Part shown: one piece after another, positions 17,764-28,009 of the stretch
How positions within the stretch are numbered: the stretch's first letter is position 1
Layout: each line of letters starts with the position of its first letter
DNA from: Campylobacterales bacterium
GTDB lineage: Bacteria > Campylobacterota > Campylobacteria > Campylobacterales > Sulfurimonadaceae
Direction: 5' to 3'
DNA length: 52,758 bases
NCBI GenBank assembly: GCA_026390135.1
Contig: JAPLGN010000005.1
Coordinates: 1 to 52,758, forward strand
The notes under the pieces: model-generated
Databases searched by the model: none
What the model was told of the DNA's origin: nothing
The model's input: the letters and a program-made list of their open reading frames with translations, nothing else
Made by a program: the position numbers and the translations under genes

Positions 17764-18831
17764 ATGAAAATAACCATTGATAAATCGGTTTTAGAAAACA
17801 TGTTGCTCCATTTGCAACCTTTTTTAGAAAAAAAAGATACTTCACAAATTACCTCTCATATTTGCTTAAGTACCGATGGACGAGTCTTAACAGCAAAAGC
17901 TACCGATTATGAAATAGGTCTCAGTCTTCAAACACATGCCCATACTGTAGAAGAGCCAGGATCCATTACTGCCAATGGTAAAAAATTATTGGATATTATT
18001 CGTATACTAAAAGATGAAGAGTTAGAACTCGAACTGGTTAAAGATAACCTGCATATTCGTCAAAAACGATCCAACTTTAAATTACCTACTTACAAAAGTA
18101 GTGAATTCCCATCTTTCCCATCCATTGAAGATAAACCTAACATCACAATAAATTCACAACTCTTAATTGAGTCACTCAAAAAAATTACTCCAGCCGCTGA
18201 TACCAATAATCCAAAATTTGAACTTAACGGTGCTCTTATCGATATTAAAAGTAATCAAATCAACTTTGTAGCTACCGATACACGACGACTTGCCCTAGTT
18301 CATATTGACAATCAAAATGATGAAGAACTTTCTATTATTGTTCCTAAAAAAGCGATAATAGAAATTCAAAAACTTTTTCTAGACAATATTGAAATTTATT
18401 ATGACAATACTCATCTTGTTATTAAATCTGAAAATTCTCTTTTCTTTACCAAGCTTATAAACGGTAAATTCCCTGATTATACGCGTATTATTCCCAGAGA
18501 ATGCTCACGTACCATTACACTTCCAAAAGTAGCTATTATCAGTGCTATCAAACAAATCACGACAATTTCTAATGATTTGAAGCTTACTTTTACTCACGAT
18601 TCAATTTTATTTGAAAGCTTAAGTGATGATAATATTGAAGCTAAAACAGCGATTGAAATAGATAATGGGTTTGATTCACCTTTTATTTTAGCCATCAATA
18701 GTCGCTATATTTTAGATTTTTTGGGACAAATTACTACCAATGATTTTACGCTCGAAGCCAATGAATCCAATCAACCTTTTGTACTCAAAAGTGATAATTT
18801 CAAAACTATCGTAATGCCAATCGTTATTTAA
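17764..18831 (+). CDS. dnaN: DNA polymerase III beta clamp
   Basis: 355 residues, the expected length for a three-domain sliding clamp. The ends are typical: MKITIDKSVLENML at the start and NFKTIVMPIVI at the end; ATDTRRLALVH is the conserved central motif. The ATG is preceded by AAGGAGATACGTT. It follows dnaA across the right DnaA-box cluster. A dispersed repeat separates it from gyrB. Confidence 0.97.
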   Translation: MKITIDKSVLENMLLHLQPFLEKKDTSQITSHICLSTDGRVLTAKATDYEIGLSLQTHAHTVEEPGSITANGKKLLDIIRILKDEELELELVKDNLHIRQKRSNFKLPTYKSSEFPSFPSIEDKPNITINSQLLIESLKKITPAADTNNPKFELNGALIDIKSNQINFVATDTRRLALVHIDNQNDEELSIIVPKKAIIEIQKLFLDNIEIYYDNTHLVIKSENSLFFTKLINGKFPDYTRIIPRECSRTITLPKVAIISAIKQITTISNDLKLTFTHDSILFESLSDDNIEAKTAIEIDNGFDSPFILAINSRYILDFLGQITTNDFTLEANESNQPFVLKSDNFKTIVMPIVI

Positions 18832-18841
18832 AAAACCTCTT

Positions 18842-18922
18842 TCCCGTCATCCCCGGGCTTGACCAGGGGATCCATCCCCAATTTTTTTACAGCTGGATTC
18901 CCGTCTTCGCGGGAATGACGGA
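18842..18922. repeat. Dispersed palindromic repeat between dnaN and gyrB
   Basis: CCCGTCATCCCCGGGCTTGA...GGGGATCC, a short A/T spacer, then GCTGGATTCCCGTCTTCGCG...GGAATGACGG. The complete element is bounded by GTCAT and ATGAC. It sits between two genes of the same direction and could act as a terminator or transcript-end stabiliser. Confidence 0.85.
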
Positions 18923-18952
18923 CACAAAACTTCCTTTTTAGATTATTTGCGG

Positions 18953-18958
18953 TAAAAT
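18953..18958 (+). promoter_or_regulatory. Putative -10 element of gyrB
   Basis: TAAAAT in GCGGTAAAATAAAG, 35 bases before the ATG and downstream of the repeat, so gyrB probably has its own promoter. Confidence 0.4.
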
Positions 18959-18969
18959 AAAGCCATTAA

Positions 18970-21309
<2,340 letters not shown>

Positions 21310-21312
21310 CCG

Positions 21313-22719
21313 GTGTCTTTTTATACTGAAGAAATAGAACGGTCTCATCGCTTTATCTTAGCGTTGCGGATGGGATTGCCTATCTTCTTGCTCAGTGTTG
21401 TTTCTGTTTTTATCCTTTTTTTACAACCTTTAGTTACATTTACCTCCATCATTTTTTTAATTTTTATGTTGCTTGCCATCGCCGTTTATTTCATTTTCTT
21501 TTTAATTAATCAAAGTGCCTACGAAGCGATTACCGATTCGATAACACATAGCTTTAGCATCGAATATTTTACAAAACTTTTTTATCGGTGGTGCACTCGC
21601 CATACGGTCACTATCGTAATGATCAATGTTGATAACCTAACAACAATCAATGAAAAATATGGTATTAAAAATGGAAATGCCGTTTTGATGGAAACGGTAC
21701 GGCAAATTAATGAATTTTTTATTTCAAAAGAGATAAAAAAACTCCCCATCTGTCGCTATAAGGGAGGAAATTTTCTCGTACTATTCATGGGTAAAAAAGA
21801 GCATATAATTTCATTAATTGAACTTTTTTTGGCTAAATATCAAGAAAATAGTCTGAATGAGATGGAAATTCGTCTTTTGGCAGTATTACTTGATACTACG
21901 CACGTGAAACAGTTCAATGAAATATTAACCCGTTTGTTTGAACTTCAATATGCTTCTGTTGATAAACATACAGTTACTGATAATGATGACATAATTCCTG
22001 CTGAACTGGAACAATCGGTTTTGGAAGCTTTGACATATCAACGATATTCGGTTGCAACGCAAGCGGTTAGTTGTGAAAAAAATTTAATATACGAAGTAAC
22101 GTTTAAGCTGATTAACAAAGAGGGAGGGCTTGTTCACCAAAGTCGATTTATTCCTCTTTTAAATCGTTTAGGAAAAATGCGTGAATACGAGAGCCATCTT
22201 TTAGAAATTGTGGCAAAAATGGCAGAAAAATCAATGGATAGTTATATCCTTTCACTTTCAGCGGTTACATTGCGTAATGGGTTATTTTTTCAGCATGCAC
22301 TTGAAGTTTTACAGCGGTATCCAAAGGCTAAAAATAAAATTATACTTTTGTTTGAAGAAAAAGAATATTCTCCACAGATAAAGCGATTTCGAGAACAGAT
22401 TGCTCAATATCGCGCGGTAGGATATAAAATTGCATTGGATAAATATGGTGGAAATCACGTTACTATGATGTATTTAAAAGAATTTGATGTAGATTTTCTT
22501 CACTTTGATATTTTTTATACGCGTCATATTATGGAAGAAAAATACCAAAATATACTTCAAGGACTTAATATTACGGCCCATTTATGTGGAGCAATGACGT
22601 GGATGAGCATGATAGAAGATGTTCAAAGCGAAGATGTTGCTAAAAGGTTGAAAGTTAACTGTCGGCAAGGAAATTACCACGGTAAAATAACACTAAAGGA
22701 AGAAAATGAAATACGGTGA
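21313..22719 (+). CDS. Membrane protein with degenerate GGDEF and EAL domains
   Basis: 468 residues with a GTG start three bases after gyrB. Two membrane segments lie at about residues 20-65. A GGDEF-like domain follows, but the active-site signature is YKGGNFLVLF, with the catalytic acidic residues gone. The C-terminal EAL-like domain has EVT in place of EAL and DKYGG in place of DDFG, so it should not hydrolyse c-di-GMP. It is probably a binding or scaffold protein. It overlaps queF by 14 bases. Confidence 0.75.
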   Translation: MSFYTEEIERSHRFILALRMGLPIFLLSVVSVFILFLQPLVTFTSIIFLIFMLLAIAVYFIFFLINQSAYEAITDSITHSFSIEYFTKLFYRWCTRHTVTIVMINVDNLTTINEKYGIKNGNAVLMETVRQINEFFISKEIKKLPICRYKGGNFLVLFMGKKEHIISLIELFLAKYQENSLNEMEIRLLAVLLDTTHVKQFNEILTRLFELQYASVDKHTVTDNDDIIPAELEQSVLEALTYQRYSVATQAVSCEKNLIYEVTFKLINKEGGLVHQSRFIPLLNRLGKMREYESHLLEIVAKMAEKSMDSYILSLSAVTLRNGLFFQHALEVLQRYPKAKNKIILLFEEKEYSPQIKRFREQIAQYRAVGYKIALDKYGGNHVTMMYLKEFDVDFLHFDIFYTRHIMEEKYQNILQGLNITAHLCGAMTWMSMIEDVQSEDVAKRLKVNCRQGNYHGKITLKEENEIR

Positions 22720-23089
22720 ACAAATAGTTGAAAGTTTTGATATTGAAAAAGATTTTGAAATCTGGCCTAATGCCCATGAACGTGATTATGTTGTTAAAGT
22801 GACCTTACCAGAATTTACTTGCTTATGTCCTCGCAGCGGATATCCGGATTTTGCTACCATTTATATAGAATATACACCTGATAAGTGGGTAGCTGAGCTA
22901 AAAGCCATCAAACTCTATATTAATTCATTCAGAAACCGCCATATTTCGCACGAAAACGGTGCAAACGAGATCTACTCACTGTTTGAAGATAAAATCGCGC
23001 CTAAGCGCTTAAAAGTCGTTGCGGATTATTATCCTAGAGGGAATGTTCATACGGTGATAGAGATTGATAGTGAGAAGATGGGAAAATAA
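22706..23089 (+). CDS. queF: NADPH-dependent preQ0 reductase QueF
   Basis: 127 residues, the short (type I) form. TCLCPRSGYPDFA carries the catalytic cysteine and ELKAIKLYINSFRN is the QueF motif. It reduces preQ0 nitrile to preQ1 amine in queuosine synthesis. The ATG has AAAGGAAGAAA upstream and overlaps the end of the GGDEF/EAL gene. Confidence 0.95.
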   Translation: MKYGEQIVESFDIEKDFEIWPNAHERDYVVKVTLPEFTCLCPRSGYPDFATIYIEYTPDKWVAELKAIKLYINSFRNRHISHENGANEIYSLFEDKIAPKRLKVVADYYPRGNVHTVIEIDSEKMGK

Positions 23090-23153
23090 TTTTCTTCTTT
23101 CTCATCAAAATTGTATTGGTTGATTCTGCGTTCTGATAAATTGTAGCAGTAAA

Positions 23154-23171
23154 GTGAAAGATTCATTTCAC
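23154..23171 (-). repeat. Rhs-island hairpin site A
   Basis: Minus strand GTGAAATGAATCTTTCAC: GTGAAA and TTTCAC pair around TGAATC. The TGA is the stop of the SH3-like ORF, which ends ...VK. It marks the 3' edge of the toxin island; no Rhs sequence follows. Identical copies are at 25174 and 27250. Confidence 0.8.
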
Positions 23172-23366
23172 CGCTTCAGCTTTTATCCACATCTTAATCT
23201 CTTTTTTACCTTGATAACTGATGTAGTGCCACTCTTGTCCAGCATCATCGGTTTTTGTATCCAACAATTTAACTTTGTCACCTGCAATAAGGTACATTTT
23301 GGATTGGGATGATTCGGAAGGTTCTTTGTAAAGAAGAGATTTTACTATAAGGGTTTTAATTGTCAT
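23163..23366 (-). CDS. Small SH3-like protein, probably truncated
   Basis: From the ATG at 23366, 67 residues. The sequence KSLLYKEPSESSQSKMYLIAGDKVKLL...EWHYISYQGKK..MWIKAEAVK looks like a bacterial SH3 domain of the kind found at the end of exported proteins. It lacks a signal peptide, and no good ribosome site is visible; a GTG at 23378 would add four residues. It is likely the tail of an older immunity or wall-binding protein. It ends in site A. Confidence 0.5.
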   Translation of the reverse strand: MTIKTLIVKSLLYKEPSESSQSKMYLIAGDKVKLLDTKTDDAGQEWHYISYQGKKEIKMWIKAEAVK

Positions 23367-23400
23367 AGTTGTAGACACATTTGATGGACTACTATAGTGC

Positions 23401-24075
23401 TCATTTAATATTTACGTGATAGTATTTCCACTTAATTCCATTTTCTTCTTCAATCTTCATCGAATAGAAAAAATTGTTATTATCTTGCCAAAATGCATCA
23501 GTAAAGTAACAGCCAACATCATTCAAAAAATTATAAAAAGTTTTATAATCCCCATTCTTACTGATCATTATATGATTACCATAACATTCCATCCCATTAT
23601 ATGCCCCTGTAATGATATATTTACCATTTGGAGAAATATATGTATCTTCGGGACTACCCATTTCTAAATTTCCAGTCTTCAAATCAAATCCATAATCAGC
23701 CGGATATTCACCTTCTACAGATAAATAGTTTTCATTTGGATAGTAAGCTACAAACCAAATTGGGTCATCGGGATTTGCTTTTGTTATCAATTTTCCTGCT
23801 TTAGTTGAAATCTTTATGATCATTTTCTGCGGATCATTTGGCAAATCTATGATTTCTTTTGGTATACCAAATTTAACCATTTTAGCCAATAGCTTTTTAG
23901 CAATATTTATGTCAGTTACTTTATAAATACTCTTTGGAGAATGTTTAGTACTTTTATAAGCTTGTAGGTAAATCGATTTTGAAATTTCATTAACCCTCAC
24001 GTCTTTACTATTTTTTGCATGAAGCATGACTCCAGAAAAAAGCAAAAGAATGATTAAAACTAAATTTTGATTCAT
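23401..24075 (-). CDS. Exported protein of the Rhs island, 224 residues
   Basis: A signal peptide is clear (LVLIILLLFSGVMLHA). The mature part has beta-propeller-like phrases (DTYISPNGKYIITGAYNGME, DAFWQDNNNFFYSMKI), and ends HVNIK. I do not recognise the family. It begins three bases after the immunity gene at 24079, so the two are co-translated, and it is probably an accessory immunity protein. Visibly A/T-rich. Confidence 0.6.
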   Translation of the reverse strand: MNQNLVLIILLLFSGVMLHAKNSKDVRVNEISKSIYLQAYKSTKHSPKSIYKVTDINIAKKLLAKMVKFGIPKEIIDLPNDPQKMIIKISTKAGKLITKANPDDPIWFVAYYPNENYLSVEGEYPADYGFDLKTGNLEMGSPEDTYISPNGKYIITGAYNGMECYGNHIMISKNGDYKTFYNFLNDVGCYFTDAFWQDNNNFFYSMKIEEENGIKWKYYHVNIK

Positions 24076-24078
24076 ATT

Positions 24079-24702
24079 TTATTTCCCGCTATTTGATTTT
24101 TTCAAAGTTATAACATCCGATTTATAAGTCGAACCAACTTTCATGTAAAGTCCACCGTCTTTTTCAAACATTGTGTAGGTGATTGGGAGATATTTATCTT
24201 GTTTTAGTAGTTTTTCAGGGGTATAACGATTATAGTAATAGCTATGCTCATATATTTTTTTAACTGCCTTATTATTAGCAACTTCCATAATAAAGAAATA
24301 AGTATTATATTCTCCATAGTATTCAATAAGCATATAAGAAGTATTTGGAAAACTTTTGAATAAATAAGCATCCCCAAAGTCTGAAAAACTGTCGGTTTGA
24401 TAAAAACGACAATTACCATTTAATATATTGTTTTTATAAAAAACATAATCAACATATGCCTTATCTGAATCTGATATGTTTCCATGGTTGATTATTTTTA
24501 TTTTAATTTCTTGATATAAATAAGATAAATCACCAGAACTCAATTCTTTTTTTATCATTGTGTATTGTTGATACTCATGTTGAGCTAATTTATCATATTC
24601 AGACACTTTATTCATTGCTGATACCGAGCCATTTACCTCAGAGGCTTCAATTGTAACTAGATATATTAATAGCAATAAAATATTTCTATATATCATTTTC
24701 AT
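24079..24702 (-). CDS. Exported candidate immunity protein (family 1, copy c)
   Basis: 207 residues with a signal peptide (ILLLLIYLVTIEA). The last 50 or so residues (YTPEKLLKQDKYLPITYTM..KDGGLYMKVGSTYKSDVITLKK) nearly match those of the proteins at 25183 and 27259, while the N-terminal part is different from both. It follows the decayed M23-type Rhs module at 24718-25186. Periplasmic location fits a toxin that cuts peptidoglycan. Confidence 0.65.
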   Translation of the reverse strand: MKMIYRNILLLLIYLVTIEASEVNGSVSAMNKVSEYDKLAQHEYQQYTMIKKELSSGDLSYLYQEIKIKIINHGNISDSDKAYVDYVFYKNNILNGNCRFYQTDSFSDFGDAYLFKSFPNTSYMLIEYYGEYNTYFFIMEVANNKAVKKIYEHSYYYNRYTPEKLLKQDKYLPITYTMFEKDGGLYMKVGSTYKSDVITLKKSNSGK

Positions 24703-24717
24703 TTTCTATTTCCTTTT

Positions 24718-25186
24718 TTATCGGTTGAATGATGGATCGCCCCATACGCTGTGATTAGGAAGACCATCTTTCGTTTTGGTTTGCTTTTGTTGTTCACTTG
24801 CACTTAAGCTTTCTGGAAATTTGAAGTCAACGTAAAATGCTGGGTTTACTCTTATCGTAGGTGTATTGTACTAATGGTGTCTCTCCCATAGTGCGTTTGG
24901 TGAGTCTGCCCAGCGGATCAAATGTACTTTTCGTTTCGATACGGTTCGGATAGCTCAGAGAGGTTTGAATACCGCGTGTGTTAAATGAGAGGTTATAGCT
25001 TTGGTTTGCTTGTACGATACGCTCTAATACTCCATTCTCATTTCGCATCAGGTTAAAGTGCATCCCCTCGTATCCGATAAAGCGTTTGGAGCCATCGAGG
25101 TTGTAGGCATGGGAAACGCTTTTATCTCCTTGGCGTTCTAGGCGGATATTGGCACGGGAATCGTAGGGGTGGCGTGAAAGATTCAT
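24718..25186 (-). pseudogene. Decayed orphan Rhs fragment joined to the tail of an M23 toxin
   Basis: From ATG 25186 the frame reads MNLSR then Rhs core (YDSRANIRLERQGDKSV to LVQYTYDKS) and stops at 24827. In another frame the DNA continues RVNPAFYVDFKFPESL...WGDPSFNR, which matches the end of the M23 protein at 25802 (RINPGFYMKYKLP...GDPSIER). The toxin domain itself is missing. The join at about 24846-24853 shares AGAGT with the Rhs core, as expected for a microhomology deletion. Confidence 0.75.
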
Positions 25187-25193
25187 TTCACGC
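25172..25193 (-). repeat. Rhs-island hairpin site B
   Basis: Contains GTGAAATGAATCTTTCAC (25174-25191), here with 8-bp arms GCGTGAAA/TTTCACGC. It holds the stop of the immunity gene at 25183 and the overlapping ATG of the Rhs fragment at 25186. Confidence 0.85.
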
Positions 25194-25785
25194 TAGTCGG
25201 TTTTTTCAAGGTGATAATGTTAGATTTATATGTAGAACCGACTTTCATATAAAGTCCACCGTCCTTGCTAAACATAGAATACGTGATAGGAAGAAATTTT
25301 TGTTGATTCAGTAGTTTTTGTGGGGTATATATATCATCAAAAAAGTCCTTTTTAGTAATCTTTTTAACTTTGTTTTTAGATATTTCTAAAATTAAAATAC
25401 CTTCTCCACTATAAGCACCATCATCACCACCTTCTCCTTCAAATTCATCCACAATAACAATATATTGACTATTATTTAAATCTTCACAAAGATTAGCTTT
25501 AGTATGAATTAATGTGCCAACATCTTTTAACGTTATACTATTTAACAGTACATTATTTTTCTTAATATTGTAAATTATATCCTCAGATCTATCATCTGGT
25601 TGTACAAAGTATTCTTTATATACAAAATAAGTATTCATTGGTGGTTCAAAATCTTGTACCCTTTTGTGTAATTCCATTTGATGACAAATCAAAGCTTCAT
25701 TTTTTTCTGGAAGTTTTGGTGAATCAGCATAAGTAAGTGCGCCAATAAATAATACTGTTAGTGCTGTGATTCTTAGATTTTTCAT
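25183..25785 (-). CDS. Exported candidate immunity protein (family 1, copy b)
   Basis: 200 residues. Signal peptide (ALTVLFIGALTYA) and CHQM motif as in copy a at 27259. The C-terminal 50 residues are the shared family 1 block (LPITYSMFSKDGGLYMKVGSTYKS). It starts 16 bases after the M23 toxin gene at 25802 and is its likely cognate immunity. Its last codons, V-K-stop, are part of site B. Confidence 0.7.
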   Translation of the reverse strand: MKNLRITALTVLFIGALTYADSPKLPEKNEALICHQMELHKRVQDFEPPMNTYFVYKEYFVQPDDRSEDIIYNIKKNNVLLNSITLKDVGTLIHTKANLCEDLNNSQYIVIVDEFEGEGGDDGAYSGEGILILEISKNKVKKITKKDFFDDIYTPQKLLNQQKFLPITYSMFSKDGGLYMKVGSTYKSNIITLKKPTSVK

Positions 25786-25801
25786 GAATTTTCCTTTAAA
25801 T

Positions 25802-27262
25802 TTATCTTTCTATACTTGGGTCGCCTTGCTGCTTTTTGGCTATCTCTTTTTGGTTGGAACTTTCACTTTGCGTTAGTTCATCAGGTAGTTTGTATTTCAT
25901 ATAAAAACCGGGGTTAATCCTGTTGATTACACCCCTTGCTAAACTAGCAGCACTTCTAATTTCAAAGTGTAAATGCGGATCGGCACTTGTGTCATATCCG
26001 CTTGTCCCCGTTGTCCCGACAACTTGCCCAGCTTTAACTTCAACTCTTTCTCCATTGTCAAATGCTTTTTTTAGTACAGGGTCAATTTCTAGTAAATGAG
26101 CATAAAAGAAATAAATTGGAGCATCAGTTTTCTCATCAAATCCTGCCTCTTTTTCCATTTCACCTTCTTTAGTGTATGGCATAGAATATGGCTTTTTTAA
26201 ACCTCGCACAAAAGAAGGGCATTTAGCTCTCAAGAGAATATATTTTCCATAACTAACTTTTTTAGGAGGTCTTGGACGCATAATATCTGTACTATCAATG
26301 ATGCCATCTACACACGCATACACATTTGTACCGGGTTTGGCTAACAAATCAACCCCTGCATGCATTTTCCCCTTTCTAACCGTACCAAACACATTCCAAT
26401 ACGGAGCTTTACCCCCACCTTTTGTATAATTCGCCAACTGCGGATTATCAATAGGGTCATACCACGTTTGATCTTTACACTTCTCATCCACAACTTTCGG
26501 CATATTCCCTGAAATCTTCACCCCATCGCCTTTATTCGTTTGAGCCGTTTTAGATGAAGATTGTGCCGCTTTGGGTTTGCTTGCTTGTGTGACTGTTTTC
26601 CCTTTCGGCATGGTCGAGTTAGGGACAGCGGTTTTTGGTATAGAAGTATCAGGTGCAGTATTCCACCATTCTATTGCATCTTTGATAGGGTTATGTTCAT
26701 CTAAGAGTGCCAGTAATCCGCTAAGTCCACTCGGATCGGTAAAATTCACCGGATCATTCTCAACATACCGATAAAAGTTCGTATCACCTGAGAGAAACCC
26801 TATCGGGTCGGGGATGATAAACCGTCCGATGGTGGGATCATAATAACGTGCTCTATAGTAATACAGATCATCTGTATCATACTCTCTGCCTGTGTAGCGA
26901 TAAGGGTTTAGGGTTTGGATGCCATTGGTGTGTTCTGCTTTGGTGATAGTGCCGTAGATGTCGTATTCGTAATACTCGACGATTTGGGCATTATCATCGC
27001 TGAGAGCGATAATCGAGTTTTGGTGATCGCGGTGGTAATAGTACCGTTTGATTCTCGATTGATTAAAGAGGAACTGTTCAGTTTCATCCATGTGTTCATA
27101 TGTTTCACTTTCTTCCATGGTCAATGGCTCGTTTGGATGGAGGTGGATTGATAGTGGTGAATCAATGGCATCTTCTTCATGTAAGAGTGTAGCCAGTAGT
27201 TCATCGGTGTCGTTATCATAAATCGCTACGATGTTGTCACCTGCGTAGCGTGAAAGATTCAT
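25802..27262 (-). CDS. Orphan Rhs C-terminal module with M23 (LytM) peptidase toxin
   Basis: 486 residues. Residues 1-180 are the end of an Rhs core (AGDNIVAIYDNDTDELLAT to FTDPSGL), followed by a variable stretch, a linker shared with the full-length Rhs (GKTVTQASKPKAAQ...PKVVDE, to residue 260) and an M23 endopeptidase. Zinc ligands are visible: H301-x3-D305 (HAGVD) and H430-x-H432 (DPHLHFEI). The first five residues MNLSR come from hairpin site C and not from Rhs. It lacks the N-terminal delivery part, so it is either a reserve cassette for recombination into the main rhs or expressed by coupling to the upstream gene through ATGA. Confidence 0.85.
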   Translation of the reverse strand: MNLSRYAGDNIVAIYDNDTDELLATLLHEEDAIDSPLSIHLHPNEPLTMEESETYEHMDETEQFLFNQSRIKRYYYHRDHQNSIIALSDDNAQIVEYYEYDIYGTITKAEHTNGIQTLNPYRYTGREYDTDDLYYYRARYYDPTIGRFIIPDPIGFLSGDTNFYRYVENDPVNFTDPSGLSGLLALLDEHNPIKDAIEWWNTAPDTSIPKTAVPNSTMPKGKTVTQASKPKAAQSSSKTAQTNKGDGVKISGNMPKVVDEKCKDQTWYDPIDNPQLANYTKGGGKAPYWNVFGTVRKGKMHAGVDLLAKPGTNVYACVDGIIDSTDIMRPRPPKKVSYGKYILLRAKCPSFVRGLKKPYSMPYTKEGEMEKEAGFDEKTDAPIYFFYAHLLEIDPVLKKAFDNGERVEVKAGQVVGTTGTSGYDTSADPHLHFEIRSAASLARGVINRINPGFYMKYKLPDELTQSESSNQKEIAKKQQGDPSIER

Positions 27263-27267
27263 TTCAC
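27250..27267 (-). repeat. Rhs-island hairpin site C
   Basis: Identical 18 bases, GTGAAATGAATCTTTCAC. It gives the stop of the immunity gene at 27259 and the ATG of the M23 module, with Rhs core sequence starting directly after it. Confidence 0.85.
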
Positions 27268-27939
27268 ACTATTAGGTTTTTTCAGAGTGATAATATCCGA
27301 CTTATAGGTCGAACCGACTTTCATATAAAGTCCACCGTCTTTTTCGTACATGGTGTAGGTGATAGGCAGAGGTTTGTTTTCAGATAGAAGTTTTTCAGGA
27401 GAGTAGCCTGAAAATATATGAAATTGTGATGTTTGTTTTTTTGATACCTTGAAGTATTGATCGTAAAAAGTACCTAAAAAAAGATTTTTTATGTTGTTTT
27501 TATTACTAGCATCTATTATGAATATTTCCTTGCCAGATAAATATCTTCCATCGTCGTCTTCTGATTCAAAATCGTCTTGTTCAAGTACAAAATATTGATT
27601 TTCTTGAGAGTCATTACATGAATTTATATTTGTAAAATTAAATGATGCAAGATTTTTTACAATCAATTTTTTTAATGAAATATTATTTTCGATTATCTCA
27701 TACGACGCAGTTGTTTTAGATTTATATACATCTATAATCTTGTATTCATAACGGACTATATAATCTTTATTACGAAATACTTTCCAAAGGTACGGAGCAT
27801 ACATTTCTGGATTTTTTTCCACAAAACTCATCTGATGACATACTAGTTCTTGACTATTATCTGGCAACTTTTCAGAGGTTGCATAAACTATTGAACTTAC
27901 AAACAGTATTACAAAAATAATTATTTTTAGATTTTTCAT
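27259..27939 (-). CDS. Exported candidate immunity protein (family 1, copy a)
   Basis: 226 residues. Signal peptide (IIIFVILFVSSIVYA), CHQM motif after the cleavage region, and the shared C-terminal block (LPITYTMYEKDGGLYMKVGSTYKS). The toxin it belonged to is gone except for the tail at 27954-28009. It is a stranded immunity gene that may still protect against siblings carrying that M23 toxin. Confidence 0.7.
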   Translation of the reverse strand: MKNLKIIIFVILFVSSIVYATSEKLPDNSQELVCHQMSFVEKNPEMYAPYLWKVFRNKDYIVRYEYKIIDVYKSKTTASYEIIENNISLKKLIVKNLASFNFTNINSCNDSQENQYFVLEQDDFESEDDDGRYLSGKEIFIIDASNKNNIKNLFLGTFYDQYFKVSKKQTSQFHIFSGYSPEKLLSENKPLPITYTMYEKDGGLYMKVGSTYKSDIITLKKPNSVK

Positions 27940-27953
27940 TCATTTTTCCTTTT

Positions 27954-28009
27954 TTATTTTAGTGGACTTGGATCGCCCTGTTGATGCTGTACAATTCTTG
28001 TTTGATAAA
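27954..28009 (-). pseudogene. Last codons of a lost M23-type toxin
   Basis: The frame reads ...TRIVQHQQGDPSPLK-stop just before the immunity gene at 27259, like the end KKQQGDPSIER of the M23 protein at 25802 and WGDPSFNR of the decayed copy. Its 5' side is cut off at the end of the DUF3828-like gene. Confidence 0.5.

Noticed and set aside
24827-25186. The 119-codon Rhs fragment as a functional gene
   Set aside because: It begins in a junction sequence, contains only an internal piece of the Rhs core and ends out of frame with the toxin tail.
25172-25193. Hairpin site as an integron attC site
   Set aside because: There is no core GTTRRRY/RYYYAAC pattern and no integrase in the window; kept only as an unnamed recurrent site.
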